Assembly: GCF_000005505.3 (NCBI RefSeq)
Contig: NC_016133.3
Location: 1,984,001-2,048,000, forward strand
DNA from: Brachypodium distachyon
Taxonomy: Eukaryota > Streptophyta > Magnoliopsida > Poales > Poaceae
DNA: 64,000 bases
Direction of reading: 5' to 3'
This document shows positions 1 through 12,900 of this stretch, piece by piece; position 1 is the stretch's first letter; each line of letters opens with the position of its first letter. The notes beneath the pieces are model-generated. The model made no database searches and had not been told where the DNA came from. It was given only the letters and a program-made list of their open reading frames with translations. Made by a program: the position numbers and the translations under genes.

Positions 1-1404
1 CGTTTCGTGATTGGTACTATAGCTATAGCTTAATTTGATCTGTCGTACGTCTGTTCTGTGTTTTTGTTTACTGTTTAGAACGAACATTGTATGTCGTCGT
101 GCATGCACTCTTCTATTGGGAATTTCGGATTGATGTAATTTATTCTCTACTGTTATTTTTTTAGTGACACACAGAATGTTACGTATTTTTCTATTTTTTC
201 CTTTCTTGAAGAATCAATCGCGTGATTTGCTAAAGGGGAGATATGTAATTTAGCATTTAATAATGTTTTGTTTTTCCTTGAAAAAAACTGTCCGGGCCTG
301 CTAAAGGGGAGGAATTGTCATCTCAAAAAAGTCAAAATGGATCAAGTTATATTGCACATTATATATTAATGAAGTGCAAAATTGCGGTTGAATACATTTA
401 TGTACACCGTTAGGTGTATAATTAATCCCAAGAACAACTCGCTTGCAAAATTTAAATATAAACTTAAATTTAAATTAAGTTAAACGTGTCTTTTGACCAA
501 CTTCCGTTATAAAACGAAATATTCGAGACTCAGTTGACTTATGCATAGTTGATTTCTAAAAAAACAGAGTAAATTTCACTATTCACCTCCTCTAGGAAAG
601 TTTGTGACACATTCTATCAAATTTAGCAAAAGTTACTTTGTTTTACCCTGTTACTTAAGAAACTTTTGGCACAATTTTACTTCTTTTAAAAAAAATTGGT
701 CATCCTAACAGAGTGGCCCCACATGTTCAGCCTACATGATGCATCCACGTCGGATCTATATCTCCTAAATATGCTTTCGCACCACCTAAACTTTCAAAGA
801 TCACCAGAATTAGGGATGCTGCTTTATGTTGGTCAATTTTACTATGCATGAATTATCCACTACATGTCATCTATTCTTGCACTAGTTGGCTCCGTACTTG
901 GTCTACTCTGCTCAAGTCAATGGATTGCCAATTGACTTTTATAGCATGCAAAAAAATTGGAGCAAATGGCCATGGACTTTTTTACCCACAACGGCTGACG
1001 GTCTAGCGTGTGATTGAGCCTGCTTAGAGATGTTTCTTTTCCTTCTTTGTAACCTTTTTATTTTATTTTGCCTCATATTTGTTTGGCAATGTGCATTTTG
1101 GCGCAGAGACAGGGGGTGTGATACTCTATGGTTGTATCGATTTATATGGCATTGAGATCAATAAAAGCTTCCATTTTCGAAAAAGAGATGAGAAAAGTGT
1201 CAAGTTTTGAAAGTTGGAAGACAAAAATTATAAGTTTTTTTTGGAGTTTCTTCCACCGGTGGGCTATACCACCCACAAATCCACCATTCGTCTTTGTTTT
1301 TAGATTCGGACTAGGTGGTTGATCAGTGCCTCATGGTACATTAGTTAGTCCATTGGTGATGTATGACTCTCACAAATACATGATTAATTTACTGCGAGTG
1401 ATTG
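1..1404. other. Intergenic, no gene seen
   Basis: This stretch is AT-rich, with only short open frames and no splice-supported or family-like protein. I recognise no transposon ends in it. It probably is old, decayed intergenic DNA. Confidence 0.5.
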
Positions 1405-1587
1405 CACTGAATGTGATTAACATACATTTCTTGTGGATGCCTCCAACCAATGCCTCACACATTTATTGTGAATACTTGTATTGAATGTGATTAACATAAC
1501 TAATAAACATGCACTCCACGAATCAATGGTACATTTTTTTTGTGGTAACCTGCATGCATTAATTAGTTATGTTAATCACATTCAGTG
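1405..1587. repeat. Inverted-repeat (MITE-like) element
   Basis: The 19-bp sequence beginning CACTGAATGTGATTAACAT at 1405-1423 occurs inverted at 1569-1587. A further direct copy of its core, TGAATGTGATTAACATAAC, lies at 1482-1504 and pairs over 23 bp with 1562-1584. The segment could therefore fold in two ways. Terminal inverted repeats enclosing about 180 bp of non-coding DNA suggest a small non-autonomous DNA element, but no clear target duplication is visible and I cannot assign a family. Confidence 0.45.
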
Positions 1588-1778
1588 CTATGAACTTGAT
1601 CATTGTTATGAACTTGATCATTGCTACCCTTTGATGTATGTTGTCCCTGTACTGGACTACTTTTATCTCCTCTGTTCCCCTCGGCTTGTGCCGTCTGAAA
1701 CCTTAAACCCCACTGCAGTATGACCAGAGAATACCATTGATAAGGCGTATTAAACTAGGCAAACAAATAAGGGAAATT

Positions 1779-3440
1779 TGTTGGAAATATGCCCTAGAGG
1801 CAATAATAAATTTGTTATTATCATATTTTCTTGTTCTTGATAAATGTTTATTGTCCATGCTATAATTGTATTGACAGGAAACTAAATACACGTGTGGATA
1901 AATAAACAAATACCGTGTCCCTAATACGCCTCTAGGGGAATGATGTGATGGACAGACCCAAACCTAAGCATAGCTTTTGATCGTGTCACTTAAATTTAAA
2001 TTGCTAATGCTTTCATTATGTCAAGTATCATTTCCTTAGACCATGAGATCATGGCACTCCCTAGTACCGAAAGAATACTTAGTGGACATCAACCGTCATC
2101 TCATAACTGAGTGATCATAAAGGTGTTCTTCAGGTATCTCGGAAGGTGCTTGTTGGGTTGTATGGATCAAGACTGAGATTTGTCATTCCATGTGACGGAG
2201 AGATATCTCTGGGCCCTCTCGGTAATATAACATCATAATGAGCTTGCAAGCATGTGACTAATGTGTTTAGTCACGGGGATATTATATTGCGGTACGAGTA
2301 AAGAAAACTTGCCGGTAACGAGATTGAACTAGGTATGGTGATACCGACCATCAAATCTCGGACAAGTAATATATCGCGAGACAAAGGGAATTGGATACCG
2401 GATTAATTGAATCCTCGACATCGTGGTTCAACCGATGAGATCTTCGTGGAATATGTGGGAACCATTATGGACATCCAGGTCCGCTATTGGTTATTGATCG
2501 GAGAGGTGTCTTGGTCATGTCCACATGTTCTCGAACCCGTAGGGTCACACATTTAACGCTTAATGTCGCTAGGGTTTGATGAGATAAAAGATGGTGATAT
2601 CGAATTATGATTCGGAGTCTCGGATGGGATCCAGGACATCATGAGGAGCTTTGGAATGCTCCGGAGATAAAGAATTATATATGAAAAAGCTGTTTCAGGG
2701 TTTCGAAAAAGTTCGGGATATTTTCCAGTATGGATCGGGAATTTTCTAGAAGGTTCCGGAAGTTCTCAAAAGGTTCTGAAATTTTTCAGAATATTACTGA
2801 GAATTTAATTGGGCCTCTATAGTAATTAATTAGAGCAATCTAATTAGTTATTCCTAGGCACATTAGGGGAAAGAGAGGAAACGTGGGGACTCTCCATCGT
2901 ACGGTGGAAGTCTCGTACGTGGGGGGAGGCCGGGCAGAAGGAGGAATCCTTCTGGGACTCCCCTAGCCGGCCCTAGCCTCTTCTTGGAGGAGGGGCAAAC
3001 CTTGACCACAACCCTATATAAACAGAGGGGAAGGGCAGGGGGAGAGAACACACCAAGCTCTTAGCTGGATCTCTCTCTCCTGAGCTCCTCTCCTTCTCTC
3101 CCGTGCGCAGCGAAGCCCTGCTCGCGGAGTTCTCCACCATATCCTGTCGTGCTGCCAGAATCTCATCAACCTCTCCCATCATCTTGCTGGATCAAGAAAG
3201 AGGAGACGACATCAAGCCGTACGTGTGGATACCAAGGAGATGCCGTATGTTCGGCATTGAGATCGATCTCATCGAAAGTACCACTACGCCAACAACGATC
3301 CTGTGATCGTAACGCTTTGTGGTCTACGAGGGTATGATGCTCATTATCTTTCTCGTTACTTACATCTATTAGATATGATCTTAGGTTTCTTCCGCACATC
3401 TCGTAAGAAATTTTTTGTTTTCCATGCAACGGACCCATCA
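1779..3440 (+). mobile_element. Copia LTR, Angela/BARE-like
   Basis: A single long terminal repeat of about 1.66 kb. It opens with TGTTGGAAATATGCC, which I know as the start of the Angela/BARE/WIS LTRs of pooid grasses, and closes with CCCATCA just before a primer-binding site. A TATA box lies inside it at 3015-3022. No gag-pol reading frame and no second LTR follow, so this is a truncated element: one LTR plus a short leader. The element reads on the plus strand, toward the 3' end of the EMF2 gene. Family assignment rests on remembered consensus. Confidence 0.85.
3015..3022 (+). promoter_or_regulatory. TATA box of the LTR
   Basis: TATATAAA sits about three quarters of the way through the LTR, in the position expected for its promoter, followed by a purine-rich leader. 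Transcription from here would run rightward through the primer-binding site and into the antisense strand of the EMF2 3' end. Confidence 0.6.
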
Positions 3441-3441
3441 G

Positions 3442-3520
3442 TGGTATCAGAACTAGATCTATGCATAGATGTTTTGTACGAGTATAACACAATTGTTTTG
3501 TACGAGTATAACACAATTTG
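3442..3520 (+). mobile_element. Primer-binding site and leader remnant
   Basis: TGGTATCAG follows the LTR after one base. It matches the usual Copia primer-binding site complementary to initiator tRNA-Met (TGGTATCAGAGC), with a mismatch after the first nine bases. The next 60 bp resemble the Angela leader but contain a direct duplication of a roughly 24-bp unit with core TTTTGTACGAGTATAACACAA (about 3471-3520). Nothing retroviral-like follows, so the internal region ends here or soon after. Confidence 0.6.
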
Positions 3521-3961
3521 GCATGCTAACGCTCCGATTTTTGGTACTCGGTTCGTTTTACTTGCCAAAGTTTGCACAAGAAAAATCTTCACGGTTGGGT
3601 AGACTTGGAACACGCCGTGAATGCAAAAGCAAGAAACTTGTCGATGGCACAGAATATGACGGACCAACATTCCATGCAAATGCATGCCTTTACAGTTACA
3701 ACGAACAGCATTCCATGTACAGACATCCGATTACAGTTTTAAGTTTTATTTAGGTGACATTACAGTGCCAATATGACGACGGATCAACAAATAGAATTGA
3801 GAATAATCCTGAACGAAACAATGGCCCCCGGGTGGTGTGCGGTTGTCGCCTTTCTTTTCCTCCCCAACGCAAAAGTTGCTCTCCAAACGCTTTCTTTTCC
3901 TCCAAACATCGACTTACAGACAAAGGTTTTCAGTTCCTAAGTACCAGAGCACTCTTCTGCT
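3521..3961. other. EMF2 3' flank
   Basis: Between the retroelement remnant and the EMF2 stop codon there is no gene. The EMF2 3' untranslated region (minus strand) must lie in its right part. I see no unambiguous polyadenylation signal. Confidence 0.4.
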
Positions 3962-6900
3962 CTAGTCAAGTTTCTTGGGGCCTGACTGGCTTTCCTTTTG
4001 GAAGGCTTCAAGAATGAGGTTGCAGGTGTTCATGCCACGGGCATCTAGTAGGCTGTGGTTCCAGAGTTTGATCATGAAGAAGCGCCAGCACCTGTTCATC
4101 CAGCAAGAAAATTACAAGCCAAATAAACACGAATCCAGTGCATGCAAAAGGTGCGCCACCGCAAACATGTTTTGAGTGGAGCTATTAATTAATAATAACG
4201 AAGCTATAATCAAGAACTCACATTAATAGAGGAGGGTTCTTTACAAGTTCTTGCCCATGAGACTGGCAGAATCCCTCACAGGCCCAAGGTATATGACCAT
4301 CAGCTAGCACCCTGAAATTTTGTAACCCATCAGTAAGAGAATTCTGTACCATGCAGTCTACTCTTGTTTTGATGCCATTTCCTGGCTCTTGCTACCGCAA
4401 GGACGCAAGACAATGGGATTTGGATTTTCAAGGAATCGAAAAGCAGATAAACATCAACCGATGCTCAATGCAGAAGAAACAGCCGTCCAAAATATATTGA
4501 AATGAAAAGATTCTGAAGAATAATAGGTGCCATGCAAGGTGAGGAACCAACAAAAGTTTTTGAAATCTCATTGCATGAAACATAAAACATACTAGAATCA
4601 AAATGAAAAGATGTTTTGAAAAAGAATAATCTGTGACATGCAAGATGAAGAGGTTGTGAAGAATAATGTGTGTCATGCAAGGTGAAGACTTCCCCATCAA
4701 TTTAAGATACCCTTCTAATCTGGAAACATTTCCTACGTAACACATTCCAAAATTCTTTTCAGATATGGTATATGCAAACAAAATGATAGTTTGTTACTTC
4801 AGATTTTTCAAATCTAAAGTTTGACTCTGGGACTAACATCACAAAAAGGGGTTTCCAATTTTTTAAATTTTAAATGTGAAATCTCATTGCTTGAAACATA
4901 GAATTATGCATATAGGCCTGACCTTTGTTTCCGAACAAATGAATTCCACATATGCATAATAAGCTTCTCATCTTGTGTGACATCAACAAAATCGTCAAGC
5001 ATCTGCAACCACCAAAATAGAAATAGCTTAAAATATAGACCTTAAAATAAAGTATTAGACGGCTCGAGCACAGTTATAGGCAACAGCATGTGTTTCCGAA
5101 CAGAGAGATAAAGAGATATTTTATCTGACCCTTCTATCTTCAAAGTCAGCAATGTCATCATCAACTTCATCTTCACTATCACGATCCGAGAAAACTTGTT
5201 CCAATGCCATTGGCTACGACAAAAGGTAAATGCAATCAAGCTAGATCTCAAATGCAGTGATAAAATTGTGAATATTCCAAGTCATAACAATTCAAATATG
5301 TATACACTAAAAATCCAATAGAACAAACATAAGAAAGCTGTGAAAATTACTAAATGATGAGCACCTGAAGGAAAAAGTAAGACAAAAGCCTGGAGTATAA
5401 CAGAGACGATAAATAACTACTCCCTCCGTCCCATATTAAGTGACTCAAATTTGCCCAAATATGGATGTATCTATGCCTAAAAAGTGTCTAGATACATGTA
5501 ATAGAAAGTCACTTAATATGGGACGGAGGGAGTATATTACTACTATAGAATATACTATAAGAAAGCTGGTAGGAGGCACAAAAAATGATAATTGAAATCA
5601 ACTACATAAACATCATCTGATACTTTGACAAGACATCATGCTAACAAGATTGCCATAGCCTAGTATTCATAGACAATAGAGAGGCAAGCTCTTCAAGATC
5701 CTCATATTTTAATTCAAGTGGAACCGACAGTGGATGGAGAAAACAAATCATTCCCCACCAATCTCTGCATGAGACAGACCCTAACATTTAAACCACTACT
5801 AGAATCGGCATCAGCATCCAAATACTAAATTAAAGGTTGAACTGATTGTTCAATACAAAATATAAAATTGAAGGAGCACCAGGCTTCCAGAAAACTAATG
5901 TTAAAAAAAAACACGTCACTTACGAATTATGGAACTATTATGACAAGTATAAAACATTTGCATACATCAGAATTTGTAATAGGTCATGCACCTACACAAG
6001 CAAGGTACAATATTTATCTTTCACACACCTGTGCTCTGTGAGAATGGAAGAACTGACGTTTCTGCAGGAGTTGCCGGCTGCCAGGTAGTGTACACAACGA
6101 AATAGTTAGTTCAATATCTTTTATTATTAATGTCTAAAGAATCAACAATATGATTCATGACACGATATCAATAATGTAAACAGCAGGGCTACTTTCTGGG
6201 GTCAGCTCGCTCCATAGATAGCTTCCTTGTCTTTCCAAACTGTAGTACTGCTGGTGGCGAAAGATTGTTGGCAGCTGGTGGCGAAAGACTGCTGCCATGT
6301 AATGAGTTCGCCGCATCGGCGGAAGCATGTGCTACAGAAATACCTGAAACTTTTAGGCAATAGGAATGAAATGTGAGCAGATTATTAGGAAATACCTTGC
6401 ACTGTGTGTAATATTCTGATATGATCAAGAACGGTTGCGATAATCTTTACCTAAGGAAAGGATCTAACACATTCATGTATGTTAGATTTTTTATAAAAGT
6501 ATGCAGAAGTTCTCAATGCTGGAATTCCATGTGCATGCAACAACAAAAAAACTGATCTGTTTGAAATTTTGAAGTTCAAAAATTCGAAATCCAAATTCAA
6601 CACAAATTCGTACGGTTTTCCCAGGCCCAGCACGATGAATTGGTCAAGGAACAGTTTTCAGGTTGATATCACTGTGAACTGAACTTGCACTCATAGAATG
6701 AACAAAATAAAAGCAAGGGCGTGTTTGGTTGCCCTGACGGCCATTGATCGCATAGTAAAGGGGATGCAGCAGCTGGGGTGCATGCAGAGAAGCCGACGCC
6801 TCTATTTCAGAAAAACGGCCGAATCAGCCGTATCCCACGTCCGGGCTGAGAGGCCCAGTTTTGCAGCTCGGGTGCAGCCCGTAGATAAGACCTAACAAAC

Positions 6901-9900
6901 CAAACAGCCCTCAGCCTGCTTCTCGGGTGCGAGACATGTGCGGCCCAGGGAACCAAACATGCCCTAAGAGATCATTTGAGTGTAGTTTATGTCATAGTAA
7001 AAAACCATAAGATGACTCCCAAAAAAAAAACAGATTTTTAAAAAATCATAAGATGAGAATTTACCATCTTCCTTCTGCCCAAAGTCATCTTCAGACACTG
7101 CCTGGGCATCTTCAGGTGAATCTAAATCTATGATATGTGGATGTACATAACTTGTTTTCTGAGCTGTGGTTGCCAACCTTCTACGTTTCTTGAACTTTGA
7201 GCTGAAGCAACACAAAAATCAAACAACGAATATAGCATCATGAAAATTAATGGAGAAAGAGCATACCAGTAGGAAAATGTTTGATGTCTTGGATCAACTC
7301 CCTCCGCCACAAGCTGGAAATTTTTGGGATTATTAGTTCCACACATTAAGAACAAAATGTCTAAATTTACTATGCTAAGCATGCTAAGAATGGGTACAAA
7401 CTATGAAAGGAGGCATAATGGGCACAACCATAGCCATTGTGTTCAAGAAAGTAAGGAAAGCTATGCACAAAACTGAGCTTTTAATTAGCAGAAAACCCAG
7501 GGATATCTTATTATGTGGGTTGTCAGCTATTCATGGTATGCCCGCAAGGGTTCGAGGATGTATCCATCACAGATAGTCTCGGTCAGCCCGAGGTCAGATT
7601 GACTTAGGTTCTAGGTCCTATTAGCCCCGAGTTGTACTTGTTGGATTCTAGAGATAAGGGTTATGGAAGTGAAAGGTGCTGAGTACCAGAGAAAACATGA
7701 GTTGGGTACTGTGCAAAGCCATAGGATGTAAATTGTAATGTATGGAATCAAGCAAGGAACCAATTAAAAAAATCCTTCTCTTTGTCCCACACCCTCCCTT
7801 CTATTATTGCGACTAGGGCTTTTAGCTCAAGCCATTGTCACACCGACCAACAGTGCCTATGTGCCAACCTCACGTTCACAAGCTAATCCTCTCCTACAAA
7901 ACCCGTACCCAGAAATCAAGCCATAACATGCTAAACTTAGAATACTCAATTCAGCGATTACATCAACTACCTCTGTCCAGGTTTAGAAGGCCCGCACGGA
8001 ATTTTATGTCAAACTTTGACCAACAATTATACAAAAAACATTTAATATATAGATATAATTGTTATGCCATTAGTTTTTTCAATATGAATTCAACAATATC
8101 ATTTTTGTGCAACAATAACCTCATTTTGGTCAAAGTTGGGCACAAAATTTTATGCCAGCCTTACAAACCATGACAGAGGGAGTATCATTTATCATCAGCT
8201 CATTTTGGAAGTTCATTATCACCAATTTACCTCAGTTCTCCAGGCGGCATCTGTCTTCAGACTAACATTAACAGCCTGGCATTCTTCAGATATCTGCGTG
8301 AACATAAAGGACAAATTAACAATTAAACTATTATGAGCATAAAATAAATTTTTACAAAGGAGATTCGAGAAGTCTACCAACCCAAAACTCGAAGTGGAAT
8401 AGGTCATGCGTCGAGTTCAAGTGACACCCCAAACCCTAGTATCACCAGAATCAGAACATCAGGGATGTGCCTTGAAAAAGGTGTGCAGACTGTTCCCTTA
8501 AAGAGGAAAAGGGTGTGCACAGAGAAAATACAATCTAAATTTATCGTAAATGTAGATCCACATGTTCTTAGCAGCAACCAACGGAATTCAAATACATATA
8601 AATATAACACAAATTGGACTTCGCTTCAAACATTACCTTATAGCTTCCACACGGTACCAAGCAAAAGGGGCAAGCAAAATCTTCAGTGACTGGTAAGAAG
8701 GGATCAATATAGAGTAGAAAAAGATGAGCAAAAAATAACAAACCAAACAGAAATTGCAAGGCATCTAACTTTGTATCTTTGCCATCATAGCATTCAAAAG
8801 AAAGTATCATAGATAACAAACTTGGATGTAAATCAGCTGCACAGCCACAAAAAGTATGGCAAATAATTTGCTTGCCACAAGTTAGGCAATGTTTGGCAGA
8901 AGTACAAGTCGATGAAATGTGGGACAGGCTGCTAAGTAAGTGAGCCATGCAAAAGTTATGGCTATCAAAAACACAGTAGCCTAACCCAGCTGCCACACTT
9001 GTGGCAGAATTTGGCTAAGTGTGAACACCAGCCAAACATGCCCTAAATACACCACACAGCATTCTTTCATAAAGCCTCTTAATAAATATACATAACCAAT
9101 TGGAATCTAATTTCAACTTTACACTATTCTATTGGAATGTAATAACTCATGAGAAGGTGTGTAATTTCTGTCTTCGGCAGCAGAATTTTCATTAATTTCA
9201 TTTAAAAAATGAAGCACATCTTGACTTTTCCGTTCATCATAGTGATATAGAACTTTACTTCAGAAAGATGAATAAATTAGTCAATTAGAGACAGCTAAAC
9301 ACAGAACTTTATAGGCCATTTTTTAAGCTCAACAAAAGATGTAAGAACATTAAAATCATTATCAAACTTAGCTCGCCAGCTTTAGTTCTAGGATCATATA
9401 CAGAAAGTGTTTAAAGCATAAGATTCTCCACCTGGTTACTTGTGTGTTTGATACACACTAATGTTAAAAAATGAATATCTCCATGCAGTTCTTAGCATGC
9501 CACGGTACTATAATTAATTGGACCAAGTAATAAATTCTCACCATCAAACAGAAAGTGGTTTAGCAGAGGATATTAGTCTAAGATTATCTAGCTAATCGCG
9601 TTTGGTAAATCAGTGCAAGGAGAAAATGTGGAGCACACATCCGCAAAAAAAAAGAAGAAAATGTGGATCACACAGGAAAAAGAACATGACGTGATGCAAA
9701 GAAGTGTTAATGAAACTGGAAAACGCATGAGCCCAAGTGTTTGTGTGAGAGAGAACCTTCAGTCTTTTGCATAGTATTGTTGTAGTACTTGTAGTTGAAA
9801 ACCACATTACCAGCTCTTAACCTGTGGAAAACAAAAAATTATATATGTTCACTTGATTATATCAAAATGCAAATGTATTTGTAAAGCTGAAAGCTAAAGC

Positions 9901-12900
9901 AAAATGTCATCATAAAACCTTGCCAGGCAACAGGTCAGTCCAGGGTTCTGCTAGGCTAACTTCAGCCTGACCACCAAAAGGCTAGGTGGAGCTAACACAA
10001 GAGCCCGACAAACCTGCCTCTGTAGCCAAAACCCCAGCACTGAGCATCCATATAAATTTGATTATACAGATTCAATTTATTTTCCTGTTCTTTCTGACAT
10101 GTCTCCATTACGTTCCTTTGACTAATGACCATTAACTTTCTTCAATTATATTCAGGAAAAATCATTGGAAATGCAATGATCTGGAAGTACTTATGTTGGC
10201 AAATCTAGCAATGTCTATTGGACATCACAAATCGACATACTTGTGAATATTAGCAGCCAAATCTAGTCGATTGCATCCATGGTATCAAAGTACCCATTCA
10301 ACTATTATAAACGTGCAGTTGCTGGCATGGTGTCCTAAACTTACAAACTGGATCAATTGCAAGTTTGCAACCTAAAAGGGATACATGTTGGCACTCACAA
10401 CATGTCTTCAGCGAAAAGAAAAATGGATTTATTCGCAACCCATTTACGATTTACTACATATGTATTAGTATTACCTTATAACATGTGGTAACATTGGAGG
10501 TGGGACATCACTGTATGAGTAACTATAGTATGGAGATTCAGACATGTCTCTTGCGCCAACCTCTTGAGCAGATATGCCTACTTGAAGTTGATATGAACCC
10601 TGCAACAATAACAACAATCTCAGAGAAGCTACAGAAGTAACTGGTAGACAGCCTAAAATTTAAAACATTGCCCTCCCGTATCAACAATTCTTAGACCCCC
10701 ACCACACACAAATACGGACACAATGTTTTAGATGATTAGCTTTGTAAAGAGAAGGATGGATTAATAATCCTACCGTTGCATCAACCTTATGGGAGCAAAA
10801 TGTCAAGCAACTGTCCCGTTCCAGAAATTTTGGCTGCATGCACAACAAAAGGAAAGACAAGGAGCTCAACATGATGCTATAAATACAAAAAGGGTATCAG
10901 AATCTGACCAACAGATGAAGGAAAACTAATTTGCAGAATCACTGAAACTTCCATAAATTGCATATTTGAACCTTTATTGTTGACATTTATCTTATAATAC
11001 TTTCTGTTATAATAATGTAAATTGCACTACGAATTTGATAATTTGCCAATTGCACTTTCGGAACGGGGTGTGCTAAGTAATGGCAAGCACTTTGGCCTTC
11101 TAAAAAGGGAAGTGCATGGGGTAGCTAAAGTAATTTGTTTAGTCTGAAACAAGCTTCAGATTAGTCAAAATTCAAAGTACAGTGCTGTGGTTCATTAGTT
11201 ATATGATTAAATAAATACGATAGAAAGGTTTTAGTACATACATTAATTAAGAACATTGAAGCATAGTAGTCAAAGTTCAATTGCCATACCTCTAGGAAGC
11301 TTGGGCTCATACTAACTGTAGAGGCCAACTCCACAGTATGTCCCAAACTTAAGGTCACACAATTCTCCAAAGACGAACCAAGTAAATCAATTGGTATTTT
11401 ACCCCAGTTACAATTCCCTTCAAGCTCTGTCAAAATGTATCAAACAGATGATAGTTAGACCCAATAACACTACACATCATAACTGGTTTCAGAGAACAAT
11501 GTTGTTCTTAATGCTTAGTTTTAGAAGTTAAACCATACCCACGAAAGGATGAAAAACATACAAATTACTAATGGAGAGAGCCTATATGTAGCCAACCATT
11601 GGCTAGCTCAACCCATGTGGCACCCACACTGTCTGGCTAAATGTCCTAGTTGCTACTCCTGTCCAGAAAGGTGCCCACACATTTCAAGATAAAACTTTGA
11701 TCATCAATTAGGTCAGTTGTATATGCGTTATCATACCATCTTGAAACTTCTCGAATGCAAATTTAATGGTATAACTTTATGAAACATAACCCACATTATT
11801 GGTTTGATTAACGGTCAAAGTTGAATCTAGAAATGCATGTGTGCCATACATTTTCGGACGAGTGAGCAAGTCTTAAGATAGTTGTGGTAAGTAATCGCAT
11901 GTATGTGCTTATTCTAGCAACTATTTAGTGTCTTCCAGCAAATGTTAACCACAAACTTTGGAGAGCAGAGCCTTCCACATGGTTCCCTGAAGTGTTATTT
12001 TCGCCAATATTTTCTCCAACTTGCCCTTCTGAAACTAAAAAAAGGAATCAAGTTTGCTGGTGGCAAATAAATGTAAGGCATAAATAGTAACAGAGGTTGC
12101 ATATTATACCACGGCTAATAAGGATAATGTTAAGGCCGCAAGCTCGGGAGGTTGTTAAATTCTTCAGATTCGGAATTATGAATGTAGCTTTGGTGTGATC
12201 TTTATTACCAAATTCACTGAAAGACGTAAGCAAACAGGCCTGATTGAATCGATATATCGGAGAGTGCTGCAAAATAGTTAAGGCATTAATGAGAAAAGAG
12301 AACATTTGGTAGAAAATGTTGTATGAAACTAAAGAAGGTAGACTTACCCCTTCAAGCGAAATGTTACTGGTAGGTGTAGCTAACAGAACATAAAGAGGAA
12401 AGATGTTATGTTCTGGCCATTCGGCATTTGTACCTCGAGAAAGTGATACAGTTATTTGGATCCTACATTTATAAGCACAAACACTGGTTAGTATTTCATA
12501 TGATGCAAAACACAAGATTAAGTTTTACTTGTGGTTTTAGCACTTGTTTATGACAGTTTTACTTGTGGTTGTAGCACTTGTTTATGACAGATCGATGACA
12601 CTTTCCAACTTGATGATCTTTGCAATGTTGTTGAGCAATACTACCCATGTTCATGTGTACACAAATGCACCAAACATAGACACTATACACATCTGGTGAT
12701 TGAGTTTTAATTGTGGTTTTACCACTTTTTTATGACAGACCGATGACACTTTCCAACTTGATGATCTTTGCAATGTTGTTGAGCAATACTACCCATGTTC
12801 ATGTGTACACGAATGCACCAAACATAGACACTATACAAATCTGGAGGAAATTAAACTCATAGAATCTTGGCTCTTAAGCTACTTTCCACAAAGTTATAAT

